A DNA stretch of 64,000 bases, from contig VFKA01000003.1 in assembly GCA_009885795.1 (NCBI GenBank), forward strand, positions 1-64,000, written 5' to 3'. The notes under the pieces are model-generated. The model was given only the letters and a program-made list of their open reading frames with translations, made no database searches and was not told where the DNA came from. The position numbers and the translations under genes are program-made. This DNA comes from Rhodospirillales bacterium (GTDB lineage Bacteria; Pseudomonadota; Alphaproteobacteria; Dongiales; Dongiaceae). Positions 58,401 through 64,000 of the stretch are shown piece after piece (positions within the stretch are counted from its first letter, which is position 1; every line of letters starts with the position of its first letter).

Positions 58401-59154
58401 CGTCGGCGAAATCATGGCCGGAGCCGGCCAGGATGGTGTCGCCGCCGCCGAGACCGGTGATCGAATCGTTGCCGCCGTCGGTGTCGATGAAATTGGCTTC
58501 ATCGTTGCCGATGACGGTGTCGTTGCCGCCGCCGGTGATGACGCCCTCGATCGAGACCAGCGTGTCCTTGCCGTCGCTGCTGTTGGCGGTGCCGGTGGTC
58601 AGGTTGATGCTGGCATTGCCGTTGCGGAAATAGGCGGTGTCGAAGTCCGCGCCGCCGTCGAGCAAGTCCTTGCCCGAATCGCCCTGGAGCTTGTCGTCGC
58701 CTTCGTCGCCGTAGAGCTTGTCGTCGGCCCCGTCACCGTCGAGGAAATCGTTGCCCCCGCCGCCGTGCATCGTGTCCTTATCGGCGCCGCCGTAGAGCGT
58801 GTCTTCATCACCCGCGCCAAAGAGCATATCCCGCCCGCTGCCGCCGAAGAGGTAGTTGCCGCCGCCGTCCTCGTAATACAGCGATTCATCGCCGGCATAG
58901 AGCTTGTCCTTGCCGCCGCCGCCGTAGAGCCTGTCGGCTCCGTCGCCGCCGAACAGAAGATCGTCGCCGTCGCCGCCGGAGAGGTAGTCATTGTCCTCGC
59001 CGCCCAGAAGCGTGTCCCTGCCGGCACCGCCATACAAGTGATCATCGCCGGCGAGGCCGATCAGGCTGTCGTTGCCCTTCAGGCCCGAAAGCGTGTCGGA
59101 GAACTCGTTTCCCGTGAGGGTGTCGGCCTTCTTGGTCCCGACTTGAACGGTCAT
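55444..59154 (-). CDS. Giant RTX (haemolysin-type calcium-binding) repeat protein 2
   Basis: 1236 residues, start MTVQVGTKKADTLTGNEFSD with GAAGGAG upstream of the ATG at 59154. The layout matches the first protein: canonical RTX repeats at the N-terminus, the same insert (NASINLTTGTANSSDGKDT, DGGNDSITGLGGGDTILAG), and MVGDA-type units in the middle (for example YMFGDV, DYMVGDASSY). It ends with a different secretion-type tail, containing AGGIFGGGVGAGELVAYSDG and GDLDGDNIADFQILL. The shared insert in both proteins shows tandem duplication followed by repeat-number divergence. Function may be adhesion, biofilm or surface layer; no enzymatic domain is visible. Confidence 0.9.
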   Translation of the reverse strand: MTVQVGTKKADTLTGNEFSDTLSGLKGNDSLIGLAGDDHLYGGAGRDTLLGGEDNDYLSGGDGDDLLFGGDGADRLYGGGGKDKLYAGDESLYYEDGGGNYLFGGSGRDMLFGAGDEDTLYGGADKDTMHGGGGNDFLDGDGADDKLYGDEGDDKLQGDSGKDLLDGGADFDTAYFRNGNASINLTTGTANSSDGKDTLVSIEGVITGGGNDTVIGNDEANFIDTDGGNDSITGLGGGDTILAGSGHDFADGGDGYDFIIGDSLDDYSDGNDTLLGGNDNDTIFGGDGYIEEDDNDDTPDADSIDGGAGDDHLYGEVDNDRIFGGAGNDSMYGDGFAESSESGSFQGDDYMYGQAGNDAMLGDAYGVIGTGADTMKGGAGNDFMVGDALAYVNGSASGSGNDIMDGGLNDDYMFGDVRAFFYADGDGADSMYGGQGDDYMVGDASSYQDTTEDLLPDAQGDGADTMDGGGGDDFMVGDALADEEGEAEGSGNDRMYGGAGNDDMVGDATSYEETDGSGNDYMSGGANSDFMVGDAKYGDEVDGSGNDIMAGDAATGTTGADTMIGDAFGAGDDPDVRGSGADSMSGGANDDLMVGDAFVESTGSGSNGAYGSGNDYMNGGAGADTMAGDTYATGQFGDSYEGSGDDTMYGQAGNDFMVGDSLSDASDSPVTNNTTGDDSMDGGADNDTMWGDYYAEYSSEPGNETGGNDTMRGGTGDDFLEGQIGDDKLYGDAGNDTLIGSEGNDYLRGGAGNDTIDTGPTGPDGNFDIVSFADATEFIDFEIGVDYSIEDAGAGDDTISGDIDGVIGGQAGDELLGDEGDNVIGGSGGDDTIDGEDGDDTLYGGLGADELEGGAGEDLIFGDDDLNDGDDTIDGDTGNDTLVGQFDDDLIHGNANADVIYGDWGADYLGVFGSGNDVLYGDTGDDLLVGDIGSGYGVIHGSGDDSMFGGDGNDNMYGDIRKLIGTFEYYDAAYGSGNDTMSGGNGDDFMVGDIGYVDSTYDAYFATEASGDDSMLGGDGSDTMFGDASGDLHGGTTSGDDTMSGGQDNDFLYGNGGSDTITGDLILNDFDHTIQGSEVGDDVIHGGDGGDRIFGDASGVFSNPGGYGGNDTITGGYGRDTMTGGFGDDVFDFNSANDSSYYGPDVITDFGDEASNDDLIDLDDVYAGDFEFQAGGIFGGGVGAGELVAYSDGYGNTIVAGDLDGDNIADFQILLNNVSDPTTIDELNFIGVVDLV

Positions 59155-59615
59155 GTGACGCTCCTTCGATTAACGCAAAAACGGAAAGCGGCCGCGCGCC
59201 AAAGAGGCGCGACAAGGCCGCTGGATGAAGTGCGGGCAACGACGCATCGGCATGACCGGTGCTAATACCACGTAACCAGAGTCCCCCTCTACCCGGAATT
59301 CCAAATACATTCCGGCAATTCACCGTAAATTATTGAAGATGAAGAATCAATAAGCTTAGCGTCTTTTCGATCGCCGCGTGCTTTCAGTCGCGGAACGTGG
59401 CATTTCTGCCACGGTTGCAGCAAGTCTCGGAAATTTTGACCCTGCGGCCATGCTTCGAGACGCCGCCTCGCGGCTCCCCGCCCTTCGAGACGGCCGCTGA
59501 CGCGGCCTCCTCAGGGTGAGGTAACACTTTGATATATAACACCTACCTCATCCTGAGGAGCGTTCGAAGAACGCGTCTCGAAGGATGAACCATGGGTCTC
59601 GGCACCCATTCGGTA
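59155..59615. repeat. Intergenic region with long inverted-repeat copies
   Basis: 461 bases before gatB with no gene. A pair of opposed repeats lies at about 59489-59587: CCTTCGAGACGGCCGCTGAC ... CCTCCTCAGGGTGAGG facing CCTCATCCTGAGG ... CGCGTCTCGAAGG. Together they could fold into a very large hairpin. A shorter copy sits at 59455. Otherwise the stretch is A+T-rich near 59330 and may hold the gatB-side terminator or the RTX promoter. Confidence 0.6.
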
Positions 59616-61181
59616 TCATTCCTTCAGTTTCAACGTTAAACGCTCATTTAACAGCGCCGGATTGGCCTTTCCGCCGGTCGCCTTCATGACTTGGCCGACG
59701 AAGAAGCCGAAGAGCTTGTCCTTGCCGGCGCGGTATTCGGCGACCTTGCCGGCGTGGGCGGCGAGGATTTCGTCGATGGCGCGGTCGATGGCGCCCGAAT
59801 CGGTGACCTGGCGCAGGCCCTTCTTCTCGACGATGCCCGCCGCCGATTCGCCGGTCTCGAACATCAGGGCGAACACTTCCTTGGCGATCTTGCCGGATAT
59901 GGTGCCGTCGGCGATGAGATCGAGCAGCCCGCCGAGGGACGCCGGCGAGACCGGGCTTTCGGTTATGTCCTTGCCGGCCTTGTTCAGGAGGCCGAAGAGC
60001 TCGCCCATGACCCAGTTGGCGGCGATCTTCTCCTTCGACAGGCTCAGGATGAGGTCCTTGCCGGGTTCCTCGTGCTGAGCCTGTCGAAGCACGAGGCCCT
60101 CATGTTTCGACAGGCTTAACATGAGGGCGTGAGGTGGAAGCACGACAGCCTCGTAGTAGTCGGCGGTCTCCTTCTCCGCCACCAGGACCGCGGCGTCGTA
60201 AGGCGAAAGCCCGTAACTCGAGATAAAGCGCGCCTTCTTGGCGTCGGGCAATTCCGGCAGGGCGGCGCGCAAGCGTTCGACATAGGCCTGGTCGAATTCG
60301 AGCGGCGGCAGATCGGGGTCGGGGAAATAGCGATAGTCGTGGGCGTGCTCCTTGCCGCGCATCGGCCGGGTCTCGCCCTTGGCGGAGTCGAAGAGGCGGG
60401 TCTCCTGGCGGATGGCGCCGCCGCCTTCGAGCACATCGACCTGGCGGCGGGCCTCGTAATCGATGGCCTGCTGGATGAAGCGGATCGAGTTCACGTTCTT
60501 TATCTCGCAGCGCGTGCCCAGGGCCTCGCCCGGCCGGCGCACCGAGACGTTCACGTCGCAGCGCATGGAACCCTCGTCCATGTTGCCGTCGCAGGTGCCG
60601 AGATAGCGCAGGATCGAGCGCAGTTTCTTGACATAGGCGCCCGCCTCCTCGGCCGAGCGCATGTCGGGCTCGGACACGATCTCCATCAGCGCCACCCCGG
60701 AGCGGTTGAGATCGACATAGGTCTTGGCGGGATGCTGGTCGTGCAGGCTCTTGCCGGCGTCCTGTTCGAGGTGGAGGCGCGTGATGCCGACCTCGCGCGA
60801 GCGCCCGCCCGGCAGGTCGACCATGATGCGGCCCTGGCCGACGACCGGGGTCAGGTACTGCGAGATCTGATAGCCGGCGGGCAGGTCGGCGTAGAAGTAG
60901 TTCTTGCGGTCGAACACCGAGCGAAGGTTGATCTTGGCGTCGAGGCCGAGACCGGTGCGCACCGCCTGGTCGATGCAAAGCTGGTTGATGACCGGCAGCA
61001 TGCCGGGGAATCCGGCATCGACGAAGCTGACCTGGGCGTTGGGCGGGGCGGCGAACTCGGTCGAGGCGCCGGAGAAAAGCTTGGCGCGCGAGGTCACCTG
61101 GGCATGCGTCTCGAGGCCGATGACGATCTCCCACGGCCCGGTGCGGCCGTCGATGGTGAGGGGGGCGGAGGTCGATGTCAT
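59616..61181 (-). CDS. gatB: Aspartyl/glutamyl-tRNA amidotransferase subunit B (GatB), with repeat-derived insertion
   Basis: 521 residues. [21 protein letters not shown] is the GatB start, [15 protein letters not shown] the central block, and [15 protein letters not shown] with the tail domain ([32 protein letters not shown]) the C-terminus. GatB forms the kinase/amide-transfer half of the enzyme that corrects Glu-tRNA(Gln)/Asp-tRNA(Asn). Between ADYYEAV and AANWVMG there is an additional segment, [20 protein letters not shown] plus neighbours. It is encoded by copies of the dispersed palindromic repeat inserted in frame at 60032-60127, and adds about 30 residues to a surface region. All other family motifs are intact. 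Confidence 0.93.
   Translation of the reverse strand: MTSTSAPLTIDGRTGPWEIVIGLETHAQVTSRAKLFSGASTEFAAPPNAQVSFVDAGFPGMLPVINQLCIDQAVRTGLGLDAKINLRSVFDRKNYFYADLPAGYQISQYLTPVVGQGRIMVDLPGGRSREVGITRLHLEQDAGKSLHDQHPAKTYVDLNRSGVALMEIVSEPDMRSAEEAGAYVKKLRSILRYLGTCDGNMDEGSMRCDVNVSVRRPGEALGTRCEIKNVNSIRFIQQAIDYEARRQVDVLEGGGAIRQETRLFDSAKGETRPMRGKEHAHDYRYFPDPDLPPLEFDQAYVERLRAALPELPDAKKARFISSYGLSPYDAAVLVAEKETADYYEAVVLPPHALMLSLSKHEGLVLRQAQHEEPGKDLILSLSKEKIAANWVMGELFGLLNKAGKDITESPVSPASLGGLLDLIADGTISGKIAKEVFALMFETGESAAGIVEKKGLRQVTDSGAIDRAIDEILAAHAGKVAEYRAGKDKLFGFFVGQVMKATGGKANPALLNERLTLKLKE
60032..60127. repeat. Three palindromic repeat copies inside gatB
   Basis: Consecutive copies at 60032-60054 (CCTTCGACAGGCTCAGG...), 60068-60096 (with GAGCCTGTCGAAG, inverted) and 60097-60127 (CCCTCATG ... 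CATGAGGG). Together they keep the gatB frame open and translate as LSLSK/LRQAQ-type peptide. The same element occurs between genes at 61200, 61603 and 63461. Confidence 0.88.
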
Positions 61182-61199
61182 CGATGGATACCCAAGACG

Positions 61200-61272
61200 C
61201 CCTCATGTTTCGACAGGCTCAACATGAGGGCGTGTCCTCGTCCTGAGCCTGTCGAAGGACGAAGCATGAGGG
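61200..61272. repeat. Inverted palindromic repeat pair between gatB and the GIY-YIG gene
   Basis: CCCTCATG-TTTCGACAGGCTCAA-CATGAGGG (61200-61230) followed by an opposite copy containing TCCTGAGCCTGTCGAAGG (about 61240-61259). Each copy is a hairpin, and the pair is in head-to-head order. Confidence 0.8.
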
Positions 61273-61274
61273 AT

Positions 61275-61595
61275 TCATTTTTTCTTCTCTTCGGCGCGGC
61301 GGCCATGCTCGGTGTAGTTCCTTGCCAGTTCCGAAATCGTCCGCCAATCGCCCCGAGTCAGCGCCTCTTTCTTGGCGCGGCTCCAGCCTTTCAATTGCCG
61401 CTCGGCCGCGATCGCATCGACGATGCGATCGAAGGATTCCGAGTATACCAGCGCCACGGGCCGGCGGGATTTCGTGAATCCGCCGAACGTTCCTTGGTTG
61501 TGTTCGTTCACGCGCCTATCCAATGTGTCCCTCGTCGAGCCTATATAGAATTTTCCGTCACAACAGCGAAGCATGTAGACGAAGGCGCCCGTCAT
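61275..61595 (-). CDS. GIY-YIG nuclease domain protein (UPF0213/YhbQ-like)
   Basis: 106 residues. The catalytic core reads VYMLRCCDGKFYIGSTRDTLDRRVNEHNQG, a variant GIY-YIG (VYMLRC ... FYIGST) with the conserved Arg in the LDRRVNEH helix. A basic C-terminal tail (SRAKKEALTRGDW...EEKKK) follows. Small proteins of this type are abundant in Alphaproteobacteria and related to repair or mobile-element functions. It lies between gatB and gatA on the same strand and is flanked by palindromic repeats on both sides. This suggests that it and the repeats were inserted into the gat operon. Confidence 0.9.
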   Translation of the reverse strand: MTGAFVYMLRCCDGKFYIGSTRDTLDRRVNEHNQGTFGGFTKSRRPVALVYSESFDRIVDAIAAERQLKGWSRAKKEALTRGDWRTISELARNYTEHGRRAEEKKK

Positions 61596-61602
61596 CGGCG
61601 GT

Positions 61603-61660
61603 CGTCCTTCGACAGGCTCAGGACGAGGAGTTCCTCATGCTGAGCCTGTCGAAGCATGAC
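61603..61660. repeat. Inverted palindromic repeat pair between the GIY-YIG gene and gatA
   Basis: CGTCCTTCGACAGGCTCAGG-ACGAGG (61603-61628) then an inverse copy with TGAGCCTGTCGAAGCATGA (61639-61658). It ends two bases before the gatA stop region. Confidence 0.8.
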
Positions 61661-61661
61661 C

Positions 61662-63140
61662 CTAGAACCACGCCATACCGTCAGGTCGGGCGGTGAATGC
61701 GGCCGCGCGCTCGATCGCCCGGCCGGCGCGCAGGATCGTCGCCTCGTCGAAGGCGCGGCCGATGAGCTGGAGCCCGAGCGGCAGGCCGTCGGCGGATAGG
61801 CCCGCCGGCACGGACAACCCCGGTAATCCGGCGAGGTTCACCGTCACGGTGAAGACGTCGTTCAGGTACATGGACACCGGATCGTCGCTCGCCTCGCCGG
61901 CGGCGAAGGCGGCGCTGGGCGTACTCGGCGTCAGCACCACGTCCACCTCTTCGAAGGCGCGGGCGAAATCGCGGGCGATGAGAGTGCGCAGGGATTGCGC
62001 CTTCTTGTAATAGGCGTCGTAGTAGCCGGCCGAGAGGACGTAGGTGCCGATGAGGATGCGCCGCTTCACCTCGGCGCCGAAGCCCGCCGCGCGCGTGCGC
62101 TCGTAGAGCTCGTCCAGCGATTGACCCGGCACGCGCAGGCCGAACCGCACGCCATCGTAGCGGGCGAGGTTCGAGGACGCCTCCGCCGGCGCGATGATGT
62201 AATAGGTGGGGAGCGCGTATTTGGTATGCGGGAGCGAAATCTCGCGCGCCTCGGCGCCGGCCTCGACGAGCCAGGCGACCCCTTCGCGCCAGAGCCGGTC
62301 GATCTCCGCCGGAAGGCCGGGGACGCGATACTCCTTGGGCACGCCGATTTTGAGGCCGCGCACGCCGGCATCGAGCCCGGCGCGGTAATCCGGCACGGGC
62401 AGGTCGGCCGAGGTCGAATCCTTGGGGTCGTGGCCGGCCATCGCCGTCAGCATGAGGGCCGCGTCCTCGACGATGCGCGTCATCGGGCCGGCCTGGTCGA
62501 GCGAGGAGGCGAAGGCGACGATGCCCCAGCGCGAACAGCGGCCATAGGTCGGCTTCAATCCGACGAGGCCGCAGAACGAGGCCGGCTGGCGGATGGAGCC
62601 GCCGGTATCGGTGCCGGTGGCGCCCATGGCCGCGCGCGCCGCCACGGCCGCCGCCGAGCCGCCCGACGAGCCGCCGGGAACGAGCTTGCGGTTGTCGCCC
62701 TTGCGGTGCCACGGATTCTCGACGGGCCCATGATAGCTGGTGAGGTTGGACGAGCCCATGGCGAACTCGTCGAGATTGGTCTTGCCCAGCATCGCCGCGC
62801 CGGCACGCCACAGATTGGCGGTGACGGTGGATTCGTATGGCGGTTTGAAGCCGTCGAGGATGTGGGAGCCGGCCGTCGTCGGCACGCCCTCGGTGCAGAA
62901 CAGATCCTTGACCGCTATGGGAATTCCGTCCAGGAGACCGGCCCGGCCGGCGCGCCGGCGGGCATCCGAGGCCGCCGCCTGGGTTAACGCTTTTTCCGGT
63001 GTCTCGGTGATGAAGGCGTTCAACGGCCGCGTCAGCTCCATGGCGCGGATATGGGCCTCTGTCAGCTCGACCGACGTGAAGTCGCCCTTGTCGAGACCGG
63101 CGAGCGCGCCGGCGATGGTAAGCTCGTTGAGCGCCGTCAT
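61662..63140 (-). CDS. gatA: Aspartyl/glutamyl-tRNA amidotransferase subunit A (GatA)
   Basis: 492 residues. Amidase-signature catalytic subunit that releases ammonia from glutamine. Lys in [12 protein letters not shown] (~80), the [36 protein letters not shown] block carrying the Ser pair (~155-180) and [24 protein letters not shown] downstream. It starts one codon position after the gatC stop, so gatC and gatA are coupled. Full length with no anomalies. It differs from the amidase at 21784 by the GatA-specific KIGVPKEY and [21 protein letters not shown] blocks. Confidence 0.96.
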   Translation of the reverse strand: MTALNELTIAGALAGLDKGDFTSVELTEAHIRAMELTRPLNAFITETPEKALTQAAASDARRRAGRAGLLDGIPIAVKDLFCTEGVPTTAGSHILDGFKPPYESTVTANLWRAGAAMLGKTNLDEFAMGSSNLTSYHGPVENPWHRKGDNRKLVPGGSSGGSAAAVAARAAMGATGTDTGGSIRQPASFCGLVGLKPTYGRCSRWGIVAFASSLDQAGPMTRIVEDAALMLTAMAGHDPKDSTSADLPVPDYRAGLDAGVRGLKIGVPKEYRVPGLPAEIDRLWREGVAWLVEAGAEAREISLPHTKYALPTYYIIAPAEASSNLARYDGVRFGLRVPGQSLDELYERTRAAGFGAEVKRRILIGTYVLSAGYYDAYYKKAQSLRTLIARDFARAFEEVDVVLTPSTPSAAFAAGEASDDPVSMYLNDVFTVTVNLAGLPGLSVPAGLSADGLPLGLQLIGRAFDEATILRAGRAIERAAAFTARPDGMAWF

Positions 63141-63428
63141 CTACTCGACGACTTTCGGCACGACGAAAAATCCGTGCGCGGTTTCCGGCGCGTTGGCGAG
63201 AATCTTCTCCGCGTGGCCGCCATCGGTGACCGCATCGGGCCGGCGCGGCAGGCCAAGACCGGTGACGCTCGCCATCGGCTCGATGCCGGCAGTGTCGACC
63301 TCGTTCAGCTGTTCGATCCAATGCAGGATGCCGTCGAGCTGGCGGGCGAGCGTCGCCAGTTCCGCGTCGGCGACCGCGATCCGCGCGAGTGTCGCGATGC
63401 GAGCGACATCGGATTTATCGAGGGACAT
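63141..63428 (-). CDS. gatC: Aspartyl/glutamyl-tRNA amidotransferase subunit C (GatC)
   Basis: 95 residues. MSLDKSDVARIATLARIAVADAELATLARQLDGILHWIEQLNEVDT is the helical GatC start, and the extended C-terminal arm (GIEPMASVTGLGLPRRPDAVTDG) wraps around GatA and GatB. It completes the gatCAB set in its usual order C-A, with B separated by the GIY-YIG gene. Confidence 0.96.
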   Translation of the reverse strand: MSLDKSDVARIATLARIAVADAELATLARQLDGILHWIEQLNEVDTAGIEPMASVTGLGLPRRPDAVTDGGHAEKILANAPETAHGFFVVPKVVE

Positions 63429-63460
63429 GAGTGTGAAATGCCTCGGAGCGCGTTACGCCA

Positions 63461-63538
63461 CGTCCTTCGACAGGCTCAGGACGAGGTTGAATCTTTGCAA
63501 AAGCTTATCCTCACACTGAGCTTGTCGAAGTGGGAGGA
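63461..63538. repeat. Inverted palindromic repeat pair upstream of gatC
   Basis: CGTCCTTCGACAGGCTCAGG-ACGAGG (63461-63486) and an opposite diverged copy TCCTCACACTGAGCTTGTCG (63508-63527 and on to about 63538). It lies in the presumed promoter region of the gat genes. Confidence 0.75.
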
Positions 63539-63622
63539 TGAGCGGCGCGGACGCTACCACCGGGCGCGGGGCGTCGCAACGGTCTCACCCCGCGAATTGT
63601 CGCGTCGTGCGGATCGCTCGGG

Positions 63623-63880
63623 TCACCATCGCGCCGAACGGAGCGCGGCAACGTCCGACCATTCGGTCAGATCGGCGCCTTTGAGCGCATCGCTCATGGC
63701 CTTGCGGATCTTGGCATTGGGGATGCGCACGGCGAAGGGCAGGCCGCCATGGAGCGTGACTTGCCGATAGAACAGCCGAACGGCCTCGGTCGGCGTGAGC
63801 CCGACCCGGCGCAATACTGTTTCGGCGCTTTTCTTGAGCCGCGGCTCGACGCGAGCGCGGATCATGGCGGTCTTCGGCAT
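63623..63880 (-). CDS. RelB/DinJ-family antitoxin
   Basis: 85 residues. KTAMIRARVEPRLKKSAETVLRRVGLTPTEAVRLFYRQVTLHGGLPFAVRIPN is the RelB/DinJ signature: an N-terminal ribbon-helix-helix strand followed by the LGLTPTEAVRLFY helix. The C-terminal KGADLTEWSDVAAL is a toxin-binding tail. A RelE/YafQ-type toxin would normally overlap the 3' end (below 63623), but I see none before gatC, so the antitoxin is solitary in this window. Confidence 0.88.
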   Translation of the reverse strand: MPKTAMIRARVEPRLKKSAETVLRRVGLTPTEAVRLFYRQVTLHGGLPFAVRIPNAKIRKAMSDALKGADLTEWSDVAALRSARW

Positions 63881-64000
63881 AGCGGGTCTCCTCGCGTCAA
63901 TCGTATGGCACGATTGGGGAACAATGGCAAGACGGGAGCGACCTCATCCCGCTCGGAAGTCGTTCCGGCGCGAAGCAAGAACCTGGTCCGGAAACGCATG
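63881..64000. other. Window end, no gene recognised
   Basis: 120 bases upstream of the RelB-like gene. GAGACCC-type bases near 63888 read GGGTCTCC on the coding strand, but no operator or complete frame can be supported before the edge. Confidence 0.4.

Noticed and set aside
50041-59154. CRISPR-like or tandem DNA repeat array
   Set aside because: The repeats are codon-level RTX units inside long open frames, with irregular spacing and no spacer/repeat alternation.
53836-59265. 1809-codon open frame on the plus strand across both RTX genes
   Set aside because: It is the antisense of two genes with extreme Gly/Asp codon bias. The translation is low-complexity Ala/Val, crosses the gap between the genes and has no ribosome-binding site or motifs.

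Overview
The window looks like the chromosome of a high-G+C alphaproteobacterium, possibly Rhodospirillales or Hyphomicrobiales. The reasons are codon usage, a gatCAB operon, hig/hic toxin-antitoxin modules, dispersed palindromic repeats of the kind common in that class, and long type I-secreted RTX proteins. No species can be named from the sequence alone.

Layout. 1-2.8 kb is accessory DNA: a putative IS66-type element end that cuts a DUF4145-like gene, an orphan HicB, an IS5-family fragment, and a lower-G+C gene of unknown function. 2.9-11.5 kb is a bacterial microcompartment (BMC) locus: a divergent AraC regulator, then a CoA-acylating aldehyde dehydrogenase with a C-terminal helix, two tandem BMC-T shell proteins, a BMC-H, a BMC-P (vertex), a small putative cargo protein, a dimethylglycine-dehydrogenase-like flavoprotein and an APH-type amino-alcohol kinase. 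The set resembles the aminopropanol-type (RMM) microcompartment of actinobacteria. 11.6-13.2 kb holds two divergent HigBA modules. 13.3-19.7 kb carries a GST, a redoxin/2OG-dioxygenase fusion, a U32-family protein, a class III aminotransferase with its GntR regulator, and a divergent aldehyde dehydrogenase. That last gene is followed at 19.7-21.8 kb by a trimethylamine/dimethylamine-dehydrogenase-like enzyme.

21.8-35.1 kb contains two polyamine-type ABC transporters, with an amidase, a phosphotriesterase-family hydrolase and a COG0523 metallochaperone. Both operons are preceded by near-identical inverted repeats (27124-27141 and 33397-33418), the second also lying upstream of a divergent tetR-phyH pair. 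35.1-37.4 kb has a GST, a VOC protein and a maleylacetate-reductase-like enzyme.

37.4-46.2 kb is a lower-G+C genomic island bounded by a 19-bp direct repeat that duplicates the 3' end of tRNA-Ser(GCU). It carries an N,N-dimethylformamidase-like large subunit, its small subunit, and a complete branched-chain/amide-type ABC importer. The LivM permease of that importer carries a second copy of the dimethylformamidase small subunit as its C-terminal domain. This transporter-enzyme-subunit fusion is the most unusual object here. No integrase is visible.

46.3-49.9 kb has small hypothetical genes, a GST, a hicBA pair and a nucleotidyltransferase. 50.0-59.2 kb is two huge tandem RTX paralogues. 59.6-63.4 kb is gatB, a GIY-YIG gene, gatA and gatC, with palindromic repeats between and even inside the genes. 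A RelB/DinJ-like antitoxin lies at 63.6 kb.

A working theme is catabolism of N-methylated amines, amides and amino alcohols. The formamidase-like enzyme would release dimethylamine, the TMADH-like and DMGDH-like enzymes would demethylate, and the kinase, aldehyde dehydrogenase and BMC shell would handle a reactive aldehyde. The gene families are supported by sequence; the linked pathway is inference.
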